Of a DNA stretch of 64,000 nucleotides, positions 17,795 through 27,492 are shown in pieces. Location: NCBI RefSeq assembly GCF_014268745.2, contig NZ_JABWRB020000001.1, forward strand, positions 496,001-560,000. Reading direction: 5' to 3'. Origin of the DNA: Pseudomonas zanjanensis (GTDB lineage: Bacteria > Pseudomonadota > Gammaproteobacteria > Pseudomonadales > Pseudomonadaceae). The notes under the pieces are model-generated. The model ran no database searches. It saw nothing but the letters and a program-made list of their open reading frames with translations, and was not told the DNA's origin. A program made the translations under genes and the position numbers. Every line of letters begins with the position of its first letter. Positions within the stretch are counted from its first letter, which is position 1.

Positions 17795-18658
17795 ATGTTT
17801 TCCCTTTCCAAAAACGCCTTGTTGGCGGCGGCTTCCACGAGCCTGTTCGTTTTGCTGTGGAGCAGCGGGGCGATCTTTTCCAAGCTGGGCCTGGCCCACG
17901 CTTCACCCTTCGCTTTTCTGTTGATCCGATTTGCCATCGCGCTGTTCGCGCTGGTGCTGTTGATTCCGTTGCTCAAGTTCAAGTTGCCCAAGACCGGCAA
18001 GCCGATGCTGTACGCGGTGACCACCGGACTGGTGCTGCTGGGCGCCTATCAGATTTTTTATCTGCTGGCGCTGCAAATGAATGTCACGCCCGGCGTCATG
18101 GCGACCCTGATGGGTGTGCAACCGATCCTGACTGTAGTGCTTATGGAGCGCCGGCGTTCCGGGGCGCGGATGTTCGGCCTGGTGTTGGGTTTGGTCGGGT
18201 TGGTCATGGTGGTGTACCAGGGCATCGGCCTGGCCGGCATGTCCCTGGCGGGGATGCTGTGCGGGTTGCTGGCACTGGTCAGCATGACGGCCGGCTCCAT
18301 CATGCAGAAGCGCATCACCGACAACCCACTGGGCACGCTACCGGTGCAGTACCTGGCCGGGCTGGTGCTATGCGCGGTGTTCGTGCCGTTCCAGCCGTTT
18401 CACTTCGAATACAGCACGGGGTTCTTCGTGCCGGTGCTGTGGATGGGGCTGGTGGTGTCGGTGCTGGCGACGCTGCTGCTGTACCGTTTGATTGCACGGG
18501 GCAATCTGGTGAACGTCACCAGCCTGTTCTACCTGGTGCCGGCGGTGACGGCGATCATGGACTACCTGGTGTTCGGCAACCGGTTGGCGTTGTTGAGCTT
18601 GCTGGGGATGGTGCTGATCATCGTGGGGTTGGTGTTTGTGTTTCGTAAAAGCCGCTGA
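17795..18658 (+). CDS. EamA-family (DMT) transporter
   Basis: A 287-residue, ten-helix drug/metabolite transporter with two EamA repeats. The first begins LFVLLWSSGAIFSKLGLAHASPFAFLLIRF; the second ends with LFYLVPAVTAIMDYLVFGNRL. Members usually export amino acids or metabolites; the substrate here is unknown. ATG 17795 is preferred to the GTG nine bases before. It is preceded by a 300-base leader with its own promoter, short frame and terminator-like stem, which hints at attenuation or a riboregulator. Confidence 0.85.
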   Translation: MFSLSKNALLAAASTSLFVLLWSSGAIFSKLGLAHASPFAFLLIRFAIALFALVLLIPLLKFKLPKTGKPMLYAVTTGLVLLGAYQIFYLLALQMNVTPGVMATLMGVQPILTVVLMERRRSGARMFGLVLGLVGLVMVVYQGIGLAGMSLAGMLCGLLALVSMTAGSIMQKRITDNPLGTLPVQYLAGLVLCAVFVPFQPFHFEYSTGFFVPVLWMGLVVSVLATLLLYRLIARGNLVNVTSLFYLVPAVTAIMDYLVFGNRLALLSLLGMVLIIVGLVFVFRKSR

Positions 18659-18685
18659 GCTTTGGCTACTCGCTGACTGAACTAC

Positions 18686-18757
18686 CGCTATCGCGAGCAG
18701 GCTCGCTCCCACAGGGTTAGCGCAATTCCCTGTGGAAGCGAGCCTGCTCGCGATAGC
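18686..18757. repeat. Type C REP pair in reversed order
   Basis: Type C here means the GGGAGCGAGCCTGCTCGCGATAG core. The inverted copy comes first, and the spacer is only about 20 bases, shorter than in the other pairs. Confidence 0.85.
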
Positions 18758-18778
18758 ATTTTCAGCGACACCGATGGG

Positions 18779-19687
18779 TTATCGGGCAGACACCTCAGCC
18801 GGTTTCGCGACGGAAGGCTTGAGCACCAACCACAACGCCGCCGCAATCAACACCCCGCCATACAAATGCGCCATCCCCAACGGCTCATCCAGCAACAACG
18901 CCCCCCACAACACACCGAACGGCGGGATCAGGAATGTCACGGTCATGGACTTGACCGGGCCGATGGAACTGAGCAGACGGAAATAAAGGATGTACGCCAG
19001 CGCGGTGCACACCAGGCCCAGGCCCAGCAGTGACAACCAGACACTCCAGCCACCCCAACTGGCCGGCGGCTGGCTGATGACGCTGTAGCCGAACAGCGGC
19101 AGCAAGAACACCGTGGCGCCGAACATGCTGCCCAGGGCCGAAAGACGGCTGTCCAGGCCGCCTTGGTGATCGAGCCAGCGCCGGGTGAGGAAACCGGCGA
19201 AGCCGTAGCAGGTCGTGGCCAGCAGGCAGGCGAGGGCGCCCATCAACAGTTGCAGGTCGAACGCCACCGGGCCGGCGCGGGTCAGGATGCCCACGCCGAG
19301 CAGCCCGAGGAAGACCCCGCCGACCTTGGCCAAAGTGAGTTTTTCGCTGAAGAACAAACCGCCGATCAACACCCCCATCAGCGGCGTGGTGGCATTGAAG
19401 ATTGCCGAATAACCGGCCGGCAGCACCTGGGCCGCCACCGAATAGAACGTGGCCGGAATGCCCGAGTTGATCAGGCCCAGCACCATCACGACTTTGAGCT
19501 TGCCACGAAAATTCCAGTCGACGCGCATCAGGGCCAGGATCACCAGCAGCCCGACGAAGGCAATGGACACACGAAAGAAGGCCGTGGGAATCGTGCCGAT
19601 AACGGGGGCGATAATGCGCATGAACAGGAAACTGGCGCCCCAGATGGCGGCCAATGACAGTAAACGCAAGATGTCGACGAGGTTCAC
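18779..19687 (-). CDS. EamA-family (DMT) transporter
   Basis: A 302-residue, ten-helix transporter with two EamA repeats (LAAIWGASFLFMRIIAPVIG at the start; YILYFRLLSSIGPVKSMTVTFLIPPFGVLWG in the second). GAGTGG before GTG 19687 fixes the start, and the upstream open frame is rejected. It is not closely similar to the neighbour at 17795 and probably has another substrate. It is divergent from aceK. Confidence 0.85.
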   Translation of the reverse strand: MNLVDILRLLSLAAIWGASFLFMRIIAPVIGTIPTAFFRVSIAFVGLLVILALMRVDWNFRGKLKVVMVLGLINSGIPATFYSVAAQVLPAGYSAIFNATTPLMGVLIGGLFFSEKLTLAKVGGVFLGLLGVGILTRAGPVAFDLQLLMGALACLLATTCYGFAGFLTRRWLDHQGGLDSRLSALGSMFGATVFLLPLFGYSVISQPPASWGGWSVWLSLLGLGLVCTALAYILYFRLLSSIGPVKSMTVTFLIPPFGVLWGALLLDEPLGMAHLYGGVLIAAALWLVLKPSVAKPAEVSAR

Positions 19688-19817
19688 GAGCCACTCCTTC
19701 CTTGATGGGGGGGCAAGTGTCGCCGCCTTGCATACCGATGGCAATGGTTGCGTTGCCGCGTGATTGGCCTCTAAGCTCAGTCGCCAATAACAAGCATGAC
19801 CCGCCGAGGTTTACCCT

Positions 19818-21539
19818 ATGCCGCAGCCATGGCCCGCCATCGAAATCGCCCGTTCGATCCTCGACGGCTTCGACGATTATCGTGAGCATTTCCGGCAGAT
19901 CACCGACGGCGCTCGCGCCCGGTTCGAGCAGGCGCTGTGGCTGGAGGCGCAAACGGCTTCGGCGGCGCGCATCAACTTGTATGAAGAAAAAGTCTTCGAA
20001 ACCGTCGCCAAGCTGCACAAGGCCTTCGATGACGAAACCCTGATGGACGTGAGCTGCTGGCCGCTGGTCAAGAGCGCCTACATCAGCCTGATCGACCTGC
20101 GCTTCGACGATGAGCTGTCGGAAACCTGGTACAACTCGATCTTCTGCGGGCTGTTCAGCCACGACCTGATCAGCGACGGCACCATGTTCATCCACACCAC
20201 CCGGCCCAGCCTGCGCCGGGCCCGCGCCGCCCAGACGCGCACCTACAAGCCCCAGGGACAGTTGGACCGGATGCTGGAGAGCGTCTTCGCCGATTACCGT
20301 TTCAGCGAGGACTACGCCGATTTGCCGGGGGACCTGCAGCGCCTCGAAGCGCAGTTGCGCGAGAACCTGCCGGACTGGGTCTGCAAGGACCCGGAACTGA
20401 CGGTGGAGTTGTTTTCCTCGGTGCTCTATCGCAACAAGGGCGCCTACCTGGTGGGCCGGATCTACACCCGCGACGACCAATGGCCGCTGGTGATTCCGCT
20501 GTTGCACCGCGAGGGCCGGGGTATCCAGATCGATGCGCTGATCACCGACGAGGCGCAGGTGTCGATCATCTTCTCGTTCACCCGTTCGTACTTCATGGTG
20601 GACGTGCCGGTGCCGGCGGAATTCATCGGCTTCCTCAAGCGCATCCTGCCGGGCAAGCACATCGCCGAGTTGTACACCTCCATTGGTTTCTACAAGCACG
20701 GCAAGTCCGAGTTCTACCGGGCACTGATCAACCACCTGGCGAACACCGACGACCAGTTCATCATGGCCCCGGGTGTGCGTGGCATGGTCATGAGCGTGTT
20801 CACCCTGCCGGGCTTCAACACCGTGTTCAAGATCATCAAGGACCGCTTCTCGCCGTCGAAAAACGTCGACCGGGCCACGGTGATCGAGAAATACCGACTG
20901 GTGAAAAGCGTCGACCGCGTCGGGCGCATGGCCGATACCCAGGAGTTCGCCGATTTCCGCTTTCCCCTGAGCAAATTCGAGCCGGCCTGCCTGGAGGAAC
21001 TGTTGGAAGTGGCGCCGTCCACGGTGTCGGTGGAAGGCGAAACGGTACTGATTCGCCATTGCTGGACCGAACGCCGGATGACGCCGCTGAACCTCTATCT
21101 GGAAAACGCCAACCCGGACCAGGTGCGCGAGGCGCTGGAAGACTATGGCCTGGCGATCAAGCAACTGGCGGCGGCCAATATCTTCCCCGGCGACATGCTG
21201 CTCAAGAACTTCGGCGTGACCCGCCACGGCCGCGTGGTGTTCTACGACTACGATGAAATCTGCTTCCTCACCGAAGCCAACTTTCGCCACATCCCGGAGC
21301 CCCGTACACCGGAAGACGAAATGGCTTCCGAGCCTTGGTATTCCATCGGACCGCTGGACGTCTTCCCCGAAGAGTTCCCGCCGTTCCTGTTCGCCGACGC
21401 CGGGCAACGCAAGCTGTTCGACCAGTTGCACGGCGAGCTGTACAACGCTGACTACTGGAAAAGCCTGCAGGACGCGATCCGGGCAGGGAAGGTGATCGAT
21501 GTGTTCCCGTATCGGCGCAAGGACCTGGACAGCGAATAA
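19818..21539 (+). CDS. aceK: Isocitrate dehydrogenase kinase/phosphatase
   Basis: A 573-residue bifunctional enzyme that phosphorylates and dephosphorylates isocitrate dehydrogenase, directing carbon into the glyoxylate bypass. The N-terminal regulatory region (residues 1-310) is followed by the kinase-like domain: an ATP-loop region [28 protein letters not shown], then [22 protein letters not shown] carrying the catalytic Asp pair. The length matches E. coli AceK (578). GAGG eight bases upstream supports the ATG. It stands alone, without aceA or aceB beside it, as is usual in Pseudomonas. Confidence 0.95.
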   Translation: MPQPWPAIEIARSILDGFDDYREHFRQITDGARARFEQALWLEAQTASAARINLYEEKVFETVAKLHKAFDDETLMDVSCWPLVKSAYISLIDLRFDDELSETWYNSIFCGLFSHDLISDGTMFIHTTRPSLRRARAAQTRTYKPQGQLDRMLESVFADYRFSEDYADLPGDLQRLEAQLRENLPDWVCKDPELTVELFSSVLYRNKGAYLVGRIYTRDDQWPLVIPLLHREGRGIQIDALITDEAQVSIIFSFTRSYFMVDVPVPAEFIGFLKRILPGKHIAELYTSIGFYKHGKSEFYRALINHLANTDDQFIMAPGVRGMVMSVFTLPGFNTVFKIIKDRFSPSKNVDRATVIEKYRLVKSVDRVGRMADTQEFADFRFPLSKFEPACLEELLEVAPSTVSVEGETVLIRHCWTERRMTPLNLYLENANPDQVREALEDYGLAIKQLAAANIFPGDMLLKNFGVTRHGRVVFYDYDEICFLTEANFRHIPEPRTPEDEMASEPWYSIGPLDVFPEEFPPFLFADAGQRKLFDQLHGELYNADYWKSLQDAIRAGKVIDVFPYRRKDLDSE

Positions 21540-21563
21540 CGCCAGGCGAGCAAACGAAGCCCC

Positions 21564-21654
21564 TGTGGCTTGTAGCTTGTGGCTTGTGGCTTGTAGTTTG
21601 TGTTCTGTGTTCTGTGTTCTGTGTTCTGTGTTCTGTGTTCTGTGGTTTGTGGTT
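21564..21654 (+). repeat. Tandem heptamer array (TGTGTTC and variants)
   Basis: Thirteen consecutive 7-base units run from 21564: TGTGGCT/TGTAGCT/TGTAGTT variants first, then six perfect TGTGTTC copies (21599-21640), then two TGTGGTT. A CTTTTGTGG doublet follows and leads into the REPIN. Perfect internal copies with degenerate flanks suggest recent slippage expansion. Confidence 0.85.
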
Positions 21655-21674
21655 TGTGTGGCTTTTGTGGCTTT

Positions 21675-21801
21675 TGTGGCGAGGGAGCTTGCTCCCGCTG
21701 GACTGCGCAGCAGGCCCCTGCGTTCTGTCCGTCACATCGCGGTGCCGAATACTGCTGGGGGCTGCTTCGCACCCCAGCGGGAGCAAGCTCCCTCGCCACA
21801 A
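21675..21801. repeat. REPIN, type B
   Basis: Inverted type B pair directly after the heptamer array. The remaining bases to the hrpA start (21802-21925) show no gene. Confidence 0.9.
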
Positions 21802-21925
21802 AAGCCCAGCCTTGGCACAAACCCTCCTGTGGGAGGGTGGTGGGGCCGCTTCTGGTGCTCGGCGCAATAGCCGCAAATCTGCGACAATCGCCCCCTTGCT
21901 CAAACCGACGACCCTTGCGTACCTG

Positions 21926-24900
21926 ATGACTGACCAAGCCCCCGCTATCGACAAACTGCTGAAAAACCTCGACCACGCCATGCTTGCCGACCGTCACCGG
22001 TTGCGGCGGCAGTTGCTCGAGCTGCGCAAGAAGCCCGACGAGGCCAAGCTGGCCCAGTGGGTGGCGCGGATGCAGGCGTCGTGCGATCAGGTGCTGGCGC
22101 GCAAGGCGAGCCTGCCGGTGATCCGCTATGACGACAATTTGCCGATCGCCGCCAAGCGCGACGAAATCAAGCAAGCGCTGCTCAAGCACCAGGTGCTGAT
22201 CATCGCGGGCGAGACCGGCTCGGGCAAAACCACGCAATTGCCGAAGATCTGCCTGGAAATCGGTCGTGGCCAGCATGGCTTGATCGGCCACACCCAGCCG
22301 CGCCGCATCGCCGCCCGCAGTGTCGCAAGCCGCGTGGCCGAGGAACTGGCCACGCCGTTGGGGGCGCTGGTGGGTTATCAGGTCCGCTTCGAAGACCAGA
22401 GCGACGCCAACACCCTGATCAAGCTGATGACCGACGGCATCCTGCTGGCCGAAACCCAGAATGATCGCTACCTCGAACGCTACGACACAATCATCGTCGA
22501 CGAAGCCCACGAACGCAGCCTGAACATCGACTTCCTGCTCGGCTACCTCAAGACCTTGCTGCCGCGCCGTCCGGACCTGAAAGTCATCATCACGTCGGCG
22601 ACCATCGACCTGGAACGCTTTTCCAAGCACTTCGATGACGCGCCGATCGTCGAAGTCTCGGGCCGTACCTTCCCGGTGGAAACCTGGTATCGCCCGCTGA
22701 CCCTGGAGCAGGACGAAGAGGGCAACCGGGTCGAGGACGACTTGACCGTCGACCAGGCGATCCTCGCCACCCTCGACGAAGTCGCCGCCTACGAGCGCAG
22801 CGAGCGCCGCAGCCCTGGGGATGTGTTGGTGTTCCTGCCGGGCGAGCGGGAGATTCGCGACGCGGCCGAAATGCTGCGCAAGGCCCAGCTCAAGCACACC
22901 GAGATTCTGCCGTTGTATGCGCGATTGTCACCGGCCGAACAGCAGCGGATTTTCCAGTCCCACCCGGGCCGTCGAGTGGTGTTGGCGACCAACGTCGCCG
23001 AAACCTCGCTCACTGTGCCGGGCATCCGCTACGTGATCGACAGCGGTACCGCACGCATCAGTCGCTACAGCTATCGGGCCAAGGTCCAGCGCCTGCCCAT
23101 CGAGGCCATTTCCCAGGCCAGCGCCAACCAGCGCAAGGGCCGCTGCGGGCGGGTCGAGCCAGGGATTTGCGTGCGCCTGTACAGCGAAGAAGATTTTCTT
23201 GGACGGCCGGAATTCACCGATCCCGAAATCCTGCGCACCAACCTGGCGGCGGTGATCCTGCAGATGCTGCACCTGCGCCTCGGTGAGATCACCGATTTCC
23301 CGTTCATCGAGCCGCCGGATGGCAAGGCCATCAGCGACGGTTTCAACCTGCTCCAAGAACTCTCGGCGGTGGACCGCAACAGTCAGCTGACCCCACTGGG
23401 TCGGCAGTTGGCGCGCCTGCCGGTGGACCCGCGCATGGGCCGCATGCTGCTGGAAGCGGCGAAGCTGGGCAGCCTCCAGGAAGTGCTGATCGTCGCCAGC
23501 GCCATGTCGATCCAGGACCCGCGCGAGCGTCCGCCGGAACGGCAGCAAGCGGCCGACCAGGCCCATGCCCAATGGAAGGATGCCGACTCGGACTTCGCCG
23601 GGCTGGTCAACCTGTGGCGCGGTTTCGAAGAGCAGCGCCAGGCCCTGACCGCCAGCCCGCTGCGCAACTGGTGCCGCAAGAACTTCCTCAACTACCTGCG
23701 CCTGCGCGAGTGGCGCGATTCCCATCGCCAGTTGAGCCTGATCTGCCGCGACATGCAGTTGAGCCTCAACAAAGACCCGGCCGACTACCCGAAACTGCAC
23801 AAGGCGGTGCTGTCGGGGCTGTTGAGTCAGATCGGCCAGAAAACCGAGGACGGTGATTACCTCGGCGCTCGCCAACGGCGGTTCTGGGTCCACCCCTCGT
23901 CGGGCCTGGGCAAGAAGCGTCCGCAGTGGCTGATGACCGCCGAGCTGGTGGAAACCACCAAGTTGTACGCGCGCATGGTGGCCAAGATCGAACCGGACTG
24001 GATCGAGCCGCTGGCCGGGCACCTGATCAAGAAAAACCACTTCGAACCCCATTGGGAGAAGAAGCGCGGGCAAGTGGTGGCTTATGAGCAGATCACCCTG
24101 TTCGGGCTCATCGTCGTCGGCCGCCGGCCGGTGCACTACGGACCGGTGGACCCGGTGGTGTCCCGTGAGCTGTTCATCCGCGAAGCGCTGGTGCGCGGGG
24201 AAATCCAGTCCAAGGCCAAGTGCCTGGGGGCCAATACGCGCTTGCTGGAGCAGCTCGACGAGCTGGAAGCCAAGGCCCGTCGCCGCGACATCCTGGCCGA
24301 CGAAGAAACCCTGTTTGCGTTCTACGACGCCCGTTTGCCGGCCGAGATTCACCAGACCGCAACGTTCGACAGTTGGTACCGGATCAACAGCCAGAAAGAC
24401 CCGCAATTGCTGATCATGCGCGAGGAAGACGTGCTGGCCCGCGAGGCCAGCGAAGTCACCGCCACGCAGTACCCCGACACCTTGCGCGTCGGTGACCTGA
24501 CCTTGCCGCTGAGCTATCACTTCGAACCCAACCATCCCCGTGACGGCGTGACGCTGCGGGTTCCGGCGCCATTGCTGCCGATGCTGCCGCCGGAGCGCTT
24601 GGAATGGCTGGTTCCGGGGATGATCGAGGCCAAGTGCATCGCCCTGGTGCGCAACCTGCCCAAGGCCTTGCGCAAGAACTTCGTGCCGGTGCCGGATTTC
24701 GTCAAGGCGGCGTTGCAGCGCATCACCTTCGCCGAGGGTTCGTTGCCGCAGGCCTTGGGCCGTGAGCTGCTGCGCATGACCGGGGCGCGGGTCAGCGACG
24801 AAGCCTGGGCCGAAGCGGCCCAGCAGGTCGAAAGCCACCTGCGCATGAACCTGGAAATCGTCGACGGCCAGGGCAAGTTCCTCGGCGAGGGCCGCGACCT

Positions 24901-25837
24901 GGCCGAGCTGACGGCACGCTTTGCCGAAGCCAGCCAGGCGGCCTTGGCCGTGCCGCAAACGGCGAAAAGCCAGGCGCCGGTGGAGGCGAAGGTCTTCGCG
25001 CCAGTGGCGGAGAAAACCCAACAGAAGATCGCCGGGCTGTCGATGACGGTGTACCCGGCGTTGGTGGAAGAGGGCGGCGTGGTCAAGGAAGGGCGTTTCC
25101 CGACGCCGGCCGAAGCCGAATTCCAGCATCGCCGCGCCTTGCAGCGCTTGCTCATGCAGCAACTGGCCGAATCGGCCAAGTTCCTGCGTGGCAAGTTGCC
25201 GGGCCTGACGGAGCTGGGTTTGCTGTACCGCGACTTGGGCCGCATCGATGGCTTGGTGGAAGACATCCTGCTCGCCAGCCTCGATAGCTGCGTGCTCGAA
25301 GGTGAAGCGAGCCTACCCCGTGACGGCGCCGCCCTGGCCGGCCTGGCCGAGCGCAAGCGCGGCGGCTGGACCGAGCACGCCGAACGCCTGGCGAAGCTGA
25401 CCCTGGACATCCTCAAGCTCTGGCACGGCCTGCAAAAGCGCTTCAAGGGCAAGATCGACCTGGCCCAGGCCGTGGCGCTGAACGACATCAAGCAGCAACT
25501 CAGTCACCTGGTGTACCCGGGCTTCGTGCGGGAAACCCCGCATCAGTGGTTCAAGGAACTGCCGCGCTACCTCAAGGCCATCGAACAACGCTTCGAGAAA
25601 CTCGGCAGCCAAGTGCAGAAGGACCGGGTCTGGAGCGGCGAACTGTCGAACCTCTGGGCGCAATACCAGGCCCGCGCCAGCAAACACGCCCAGGAAGGCA
25701 AGCGCGACCCGCAACTGGAACTGTACCGCTGGTGGCTGGAGGAATACCGGGTGTCGTTGTTCGCGCAGCAGTTGGGCACCAAGGTGCCGATTTCCGATAA
25801 GCGCCTGGGCAAGCAATGGGGGCAGGTGGAGGGTTGA
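21926..25837 (+). CDS. hrpA: ATP-dependent RNA helicase HrpA (DEAH box)
   Basis: A 1303-residue DEAH/RHA helicase. Walker A Lys101 lies in AGETGSGKTTQLP and DEAH starts at Asp192 (IIVDEAHERSLN). SAT (VIITSATIDLERF) and NVAETSLTVPGIRYVIDSG plus RKGRCGR are motifs III, V and VI. The HA2/OB region and a long C-terminal extension (DUF3418-type) follow. The length matches E. coli HrpA (1300). The frame is open a further 114 codons through the REPIN and heptamer array, but MTDQAPAIDK at 21926 is the natural start. HrpA acts in mRNA processing and rescue of stalled ribosomes. Confidence 0.93.
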   Translation: MTDQAPAIDKLLKNLDHAMLADRHRLRRQLLELRKKPDEAKLAQWVARMQASCDQVLARKASLPVIRYDDNLPIAAKRDEIKQALLKHQVLIIAGETGSGKTTQLPKICLEIGRGQHGLIGHTQPRRIAARSVASRVAEELATPLGALVGYQVRFEDQSDANTLIKLMTDGILLAETQNDRYLERYDTIIVDEAHERSLNIDFLLGYLKTLLPRRPDLKVIITSATIDLERFSKHFDDAPIVEVSGRTFPVETWYRPLTLEQDEEGNRVEDDLTVDQAILATLDEVAAYERSERRSPGDVLVFLPGEREIRDAAEMLRKAQLKHTEILPLYARLSPAEQQRIFQSHPGRRVVLATNVAETSLTVPGIRYVIDSGTARISRYSYRAKVQRLPIEAISQASANQRKGRCGRVEPGICVRLYSEEDFLGRPEFTDPEILRTNLAAVILQMLHLRLGEITDFPFIEPPDGKAISDGFNLLQELSAVDRNSQLTPLGRQLARLPVDPRMGRMLLEAAKLGSLQEVLIVASAMSIQDPRERPPERQQAADQAHAQWKDADSDFAGLVNLWRGFEEQRQALTASPLRNWCRKNFLNYLRLREWRDSHRQLSLICRDMQLSLNKDPADYPKLHKAVLSGLLSQIGQKTEDGDYLGARQRRFWVHPSSGLGKKRPQWLMTAELVETTKLYARMVAKIEPDWIEPLAGHLIKKNHFEPHWEKKRGQVVAYEQITLFGLIVVGRRPVHYGPVDPVVSRELFIREALVRGEIQSKAKCLGANTRLLEQLDELEAKARRRDILADEETLFAFYDARLPAEIHQTATFDSWYRINSQKDPQLLIMREEDVLAREASEVTATQYPDTLRVGDLTLPLSYHFEPNHPRDGVTLRVPAPLLPMLPPERLEWLVPGMIEAKCIALVRNLPKALRKNFVPVPDFVKAALQRITFAEGSLPQALGRELLRMTGARVSDEAWAEAAQQVESHLRMNLEIVDGQGKFLGEGRDLAELTARFAEASQAALAVPQTAKSQAPVEAKVFAPVAEKTQQKIAGLSMTVYPALVEEGGVVKEGRFPTPAEAEFQHRRALQRLLMQQLAESAKFLRGKLPGLTELGLLYRDLGRIDGLVEDILLASLDSCVLEGEASLPRDGAALAGLAERKRGGWTEHAERLAKLTLDILKLWHGLQKRFKGKIDLAQAVALNDIKQQLSHLVYPGFVRETPHQWFKELPRYLKAIEQRFEKLGSQVQKDRVWSGELSNLWAQYQARASKHAQEGKRDPQLELYRWWLEEYRVSLFAQQLGTKVPISDKRLGKQWGQVEG

Positions 25838-25865
25838 TCAGATAAGTTGGACACCACACATACCC

Positions 25866-25959
25866 CCTGTGGGAGCGGGCTTGCTCGCGAAGGCGGTGGA
25901 TCAGCTTGCATTTATAGTGAATGTACAACCGCTTTCGCGAGCAAGCCCGCTCCCACAGG
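25866..25959. repeat. REPIN, type A
   Basis: Inverted type A pair after hrpA. Confidence 0.9.
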
Positions 25960-26174
25960 TTTTTTGTCGTAAGTAAGGGAGAATGGGCCAAACCCCAGCG
26001 TTTATGGCAAACTTGGCGCCTATAAATGCCGGTTCCGTGGTTTTGAGCTTCAATGCCACGGGCGGATCGGAATAAAGCGATGCCAGGGCTGCTTCCCCGG
26101 ATGGGAAAAGTCCCTTTGCGTGTTGGTACGTCGGTGCCAATACTTTCTGCCTGAACAGATCAGAGACACGACCC
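25960..26174 (+). promoter_or_regulatory. Upstream region of the FabH-like gene
   Basis: No gene. TATAAAT at 26021 is a plausible -10 box, though the -35 is weak (TTTATG at a short spacing). The 5' leader of about 140 bases has no striking structure. Confidence 0.35.
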
Positions 26175-27296
26175 ATGCATAACGTCGTCATCAGCGGCAC
26201 CGGCCTGTACACCCCGGCCAACAGCATCTCCAACGAAGAGCTGGTGCAATCTTTCAATACCTATGTCGCCCAATTCAACGCTGATAACGCCGCTGCCATC
26301 GAGCGTGGTGAAGTCGAGGCCTTGACCGAATCCAACGCCGCGTTCATCGAAAAGGCTTCCGGCATCAAGAGCCGCTTTGTCATGGACAAGGACGGTATTC
26401 TCGATCCGCAACGCATGACCCCACGCCTGCCCGAGCGCTCCAACGATGAGTGGTCGGTGCTCTGCGAAATGGCCGTCGGCGCCGCCAAACAGGCCCTGGA
26501 GCGCGCCGGCCGTACGGCCGCCGACATCGACGGGGTGATCGTCGCTTGCTCCAACCTGCAGCGTGCGTACCCGGCCATCGCCATCGAAGTCCAGGAAGCC
26601 CTGGGCATCGAAGGGTTCGGTTTCGACATGAACGTGGCCTGTTCCTCGGCAACCTTCGGCATCCAGGCCGCGGCCAACAGCGTGCAACTGGGCCAGGCCC
26701 GGGCGATCTTGATGGTCAACCCGGAAGTGTGCACCGGCCACCTGAACTTCCGTGACCGCGACAGCCACTTCATCTTCGGCGACGCGGCCACTGCCGTGAT
26801 CATCGAACGCGCCGACCTGGCGACCTCGCCGTACCAGTTCGACGTGGTCAGTACCAAGCTGCTGACCAAGTTCTCCAACAACATTCGCAACAACTTCGGC
26901 TTCCTCAACCGCACCGCGGAAGAGGGCATGGGCAGTCGCGACAAACTGTTCGTCCAGGAAGGCCGCAAGGTGTTCCGCGATGTCTGTCCGATGGTGGCCG
27001 AACTGATCGGTGCCCACCTGGACGAGAACCAGTTGAGCGTTGGCGACGTGAAACGTTTCTGGCTGCACCAGGCCAACCTGAGCATGAACCATCTGATCGT
27101 GCGCAAACTGCTGGGGCGCGAAGCCACCGAAGCGGAAGCTCCTGTGATCCTGGACCGCTATGCGAACACTAGTTCGGCCGGTTCGGTGATTGCATTCCAC
27201 ACCTACCAGGACGACCTGCCCAGCGGTTCGGTCGCTGTCCTCAGTTCGTTTGGCGCCGGTTATTCGATTGGTAGCGTGATTTTGCGTAAGCATTGA
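26175..27296 (+). CDS. Beta-ketoacyl-ACP synthase III-like enzyme
   Basis: A 373-residue thiolase-fold condensing enzyme. The FabH-type triad is present: Cys156 (MNVACSSATFG), His298 (WLHQANLSMN) and Asn331 (YANTSSAG). It is about 55 residues longer than housekeeping FabH, with an extended N-terminal segment (residues 25-60). It resembles the PAO1 protein PA3286 that, as I recall, condenses octanoyl-CoA with malonyl-ACP, shunting beta-oxidation products into fatty acid synthesis. It is followed by an ECF sigma gene, as in PAO1. Substrate assignment is by resemblance only. Confidence 0.85.
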   Translation: MHNVVISGTGLYTPANSISNEELVQSFNTYVAQFNADNAAAIERGEVEALTESNAAFIEKASGIKSRFVMDKDGILDPQRMTPRLPERSNDEWSVLCEMAVGAAKQALERAGRTAADIDGVIVACSNLQRAYPAIAIEVQEALGIEGFGFDMNVACSSATFGIQAAANSVQLGQARAILMVNPEVCTGHLNFRDRDSHFIFGDAATAVIIERADLATSPYQFDVVSTKLLTKFSNNIRNNFGFLNRTAEEGMGSRDKLFVQEGRKVFRDVCPMVAELIGAHLDENQLSVGDVKRFWLHQANLSMNHLIVRKLLGREATEAEAPVILDRYANTSSAGSVIAFHTYQDDLPSGSVAVLSSFGAGYSIGSVILRKH

Positions 27297-27348
27297 TCTG
27301 GTCTGGTCCAGATTTTTGGGCAAGGGCGCTTGCTCTGGGGGAAGCTTT

Positions 27349-27457
27349 TGTGGCGAGGGAGCTTGCTCCCGCTGGGCCGGTCCGACGCTTCGGGCGAAGC
27401 GGCCCCAAGATTTTGCGGTTGCTGCGCAACCGAGCGGGAGCAAGCTCCCTCGCCACA
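27349..27457. repeat. REPIN, type B
   Basis: Inverted type B pair between the FabH-like and sigma-factor genes. Confidence 0.9.
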
Positions 27458-27492
27458 AAAGCATCGCAGTCTTGCAGATATTGGGATGTTGA

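Noticed and set aside
18885..21431. Minus-strand open frame of 848 codons across aceK
   Set aside because: It is antisense to aceK, whose family motifs and length are certain. The frame is kept open by high GC at third positions and only joins the real EamA gene by chance in another frame.
21564..21654. CRISPR-like array
   Set aside because: The units are contiguous 7-mers with no spacers and no cas genes nearby; it is a simple tandem repeat.
21584..21925. 114-codon N-terminal extension of hrpA through repeats and REPIN
   Set aside because: It would encode repetitive Cys/Leu/Val sequence from the heptamer array; the HrpA family starts at the ATG at 21926.
22928..25162. Minus-strand open frame of 744 codons across hrpA
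   Set aside because: Antisense shadow of a full-length DEAH helicase; no family motif and a biased His/Gln/Arg/Gly composition.
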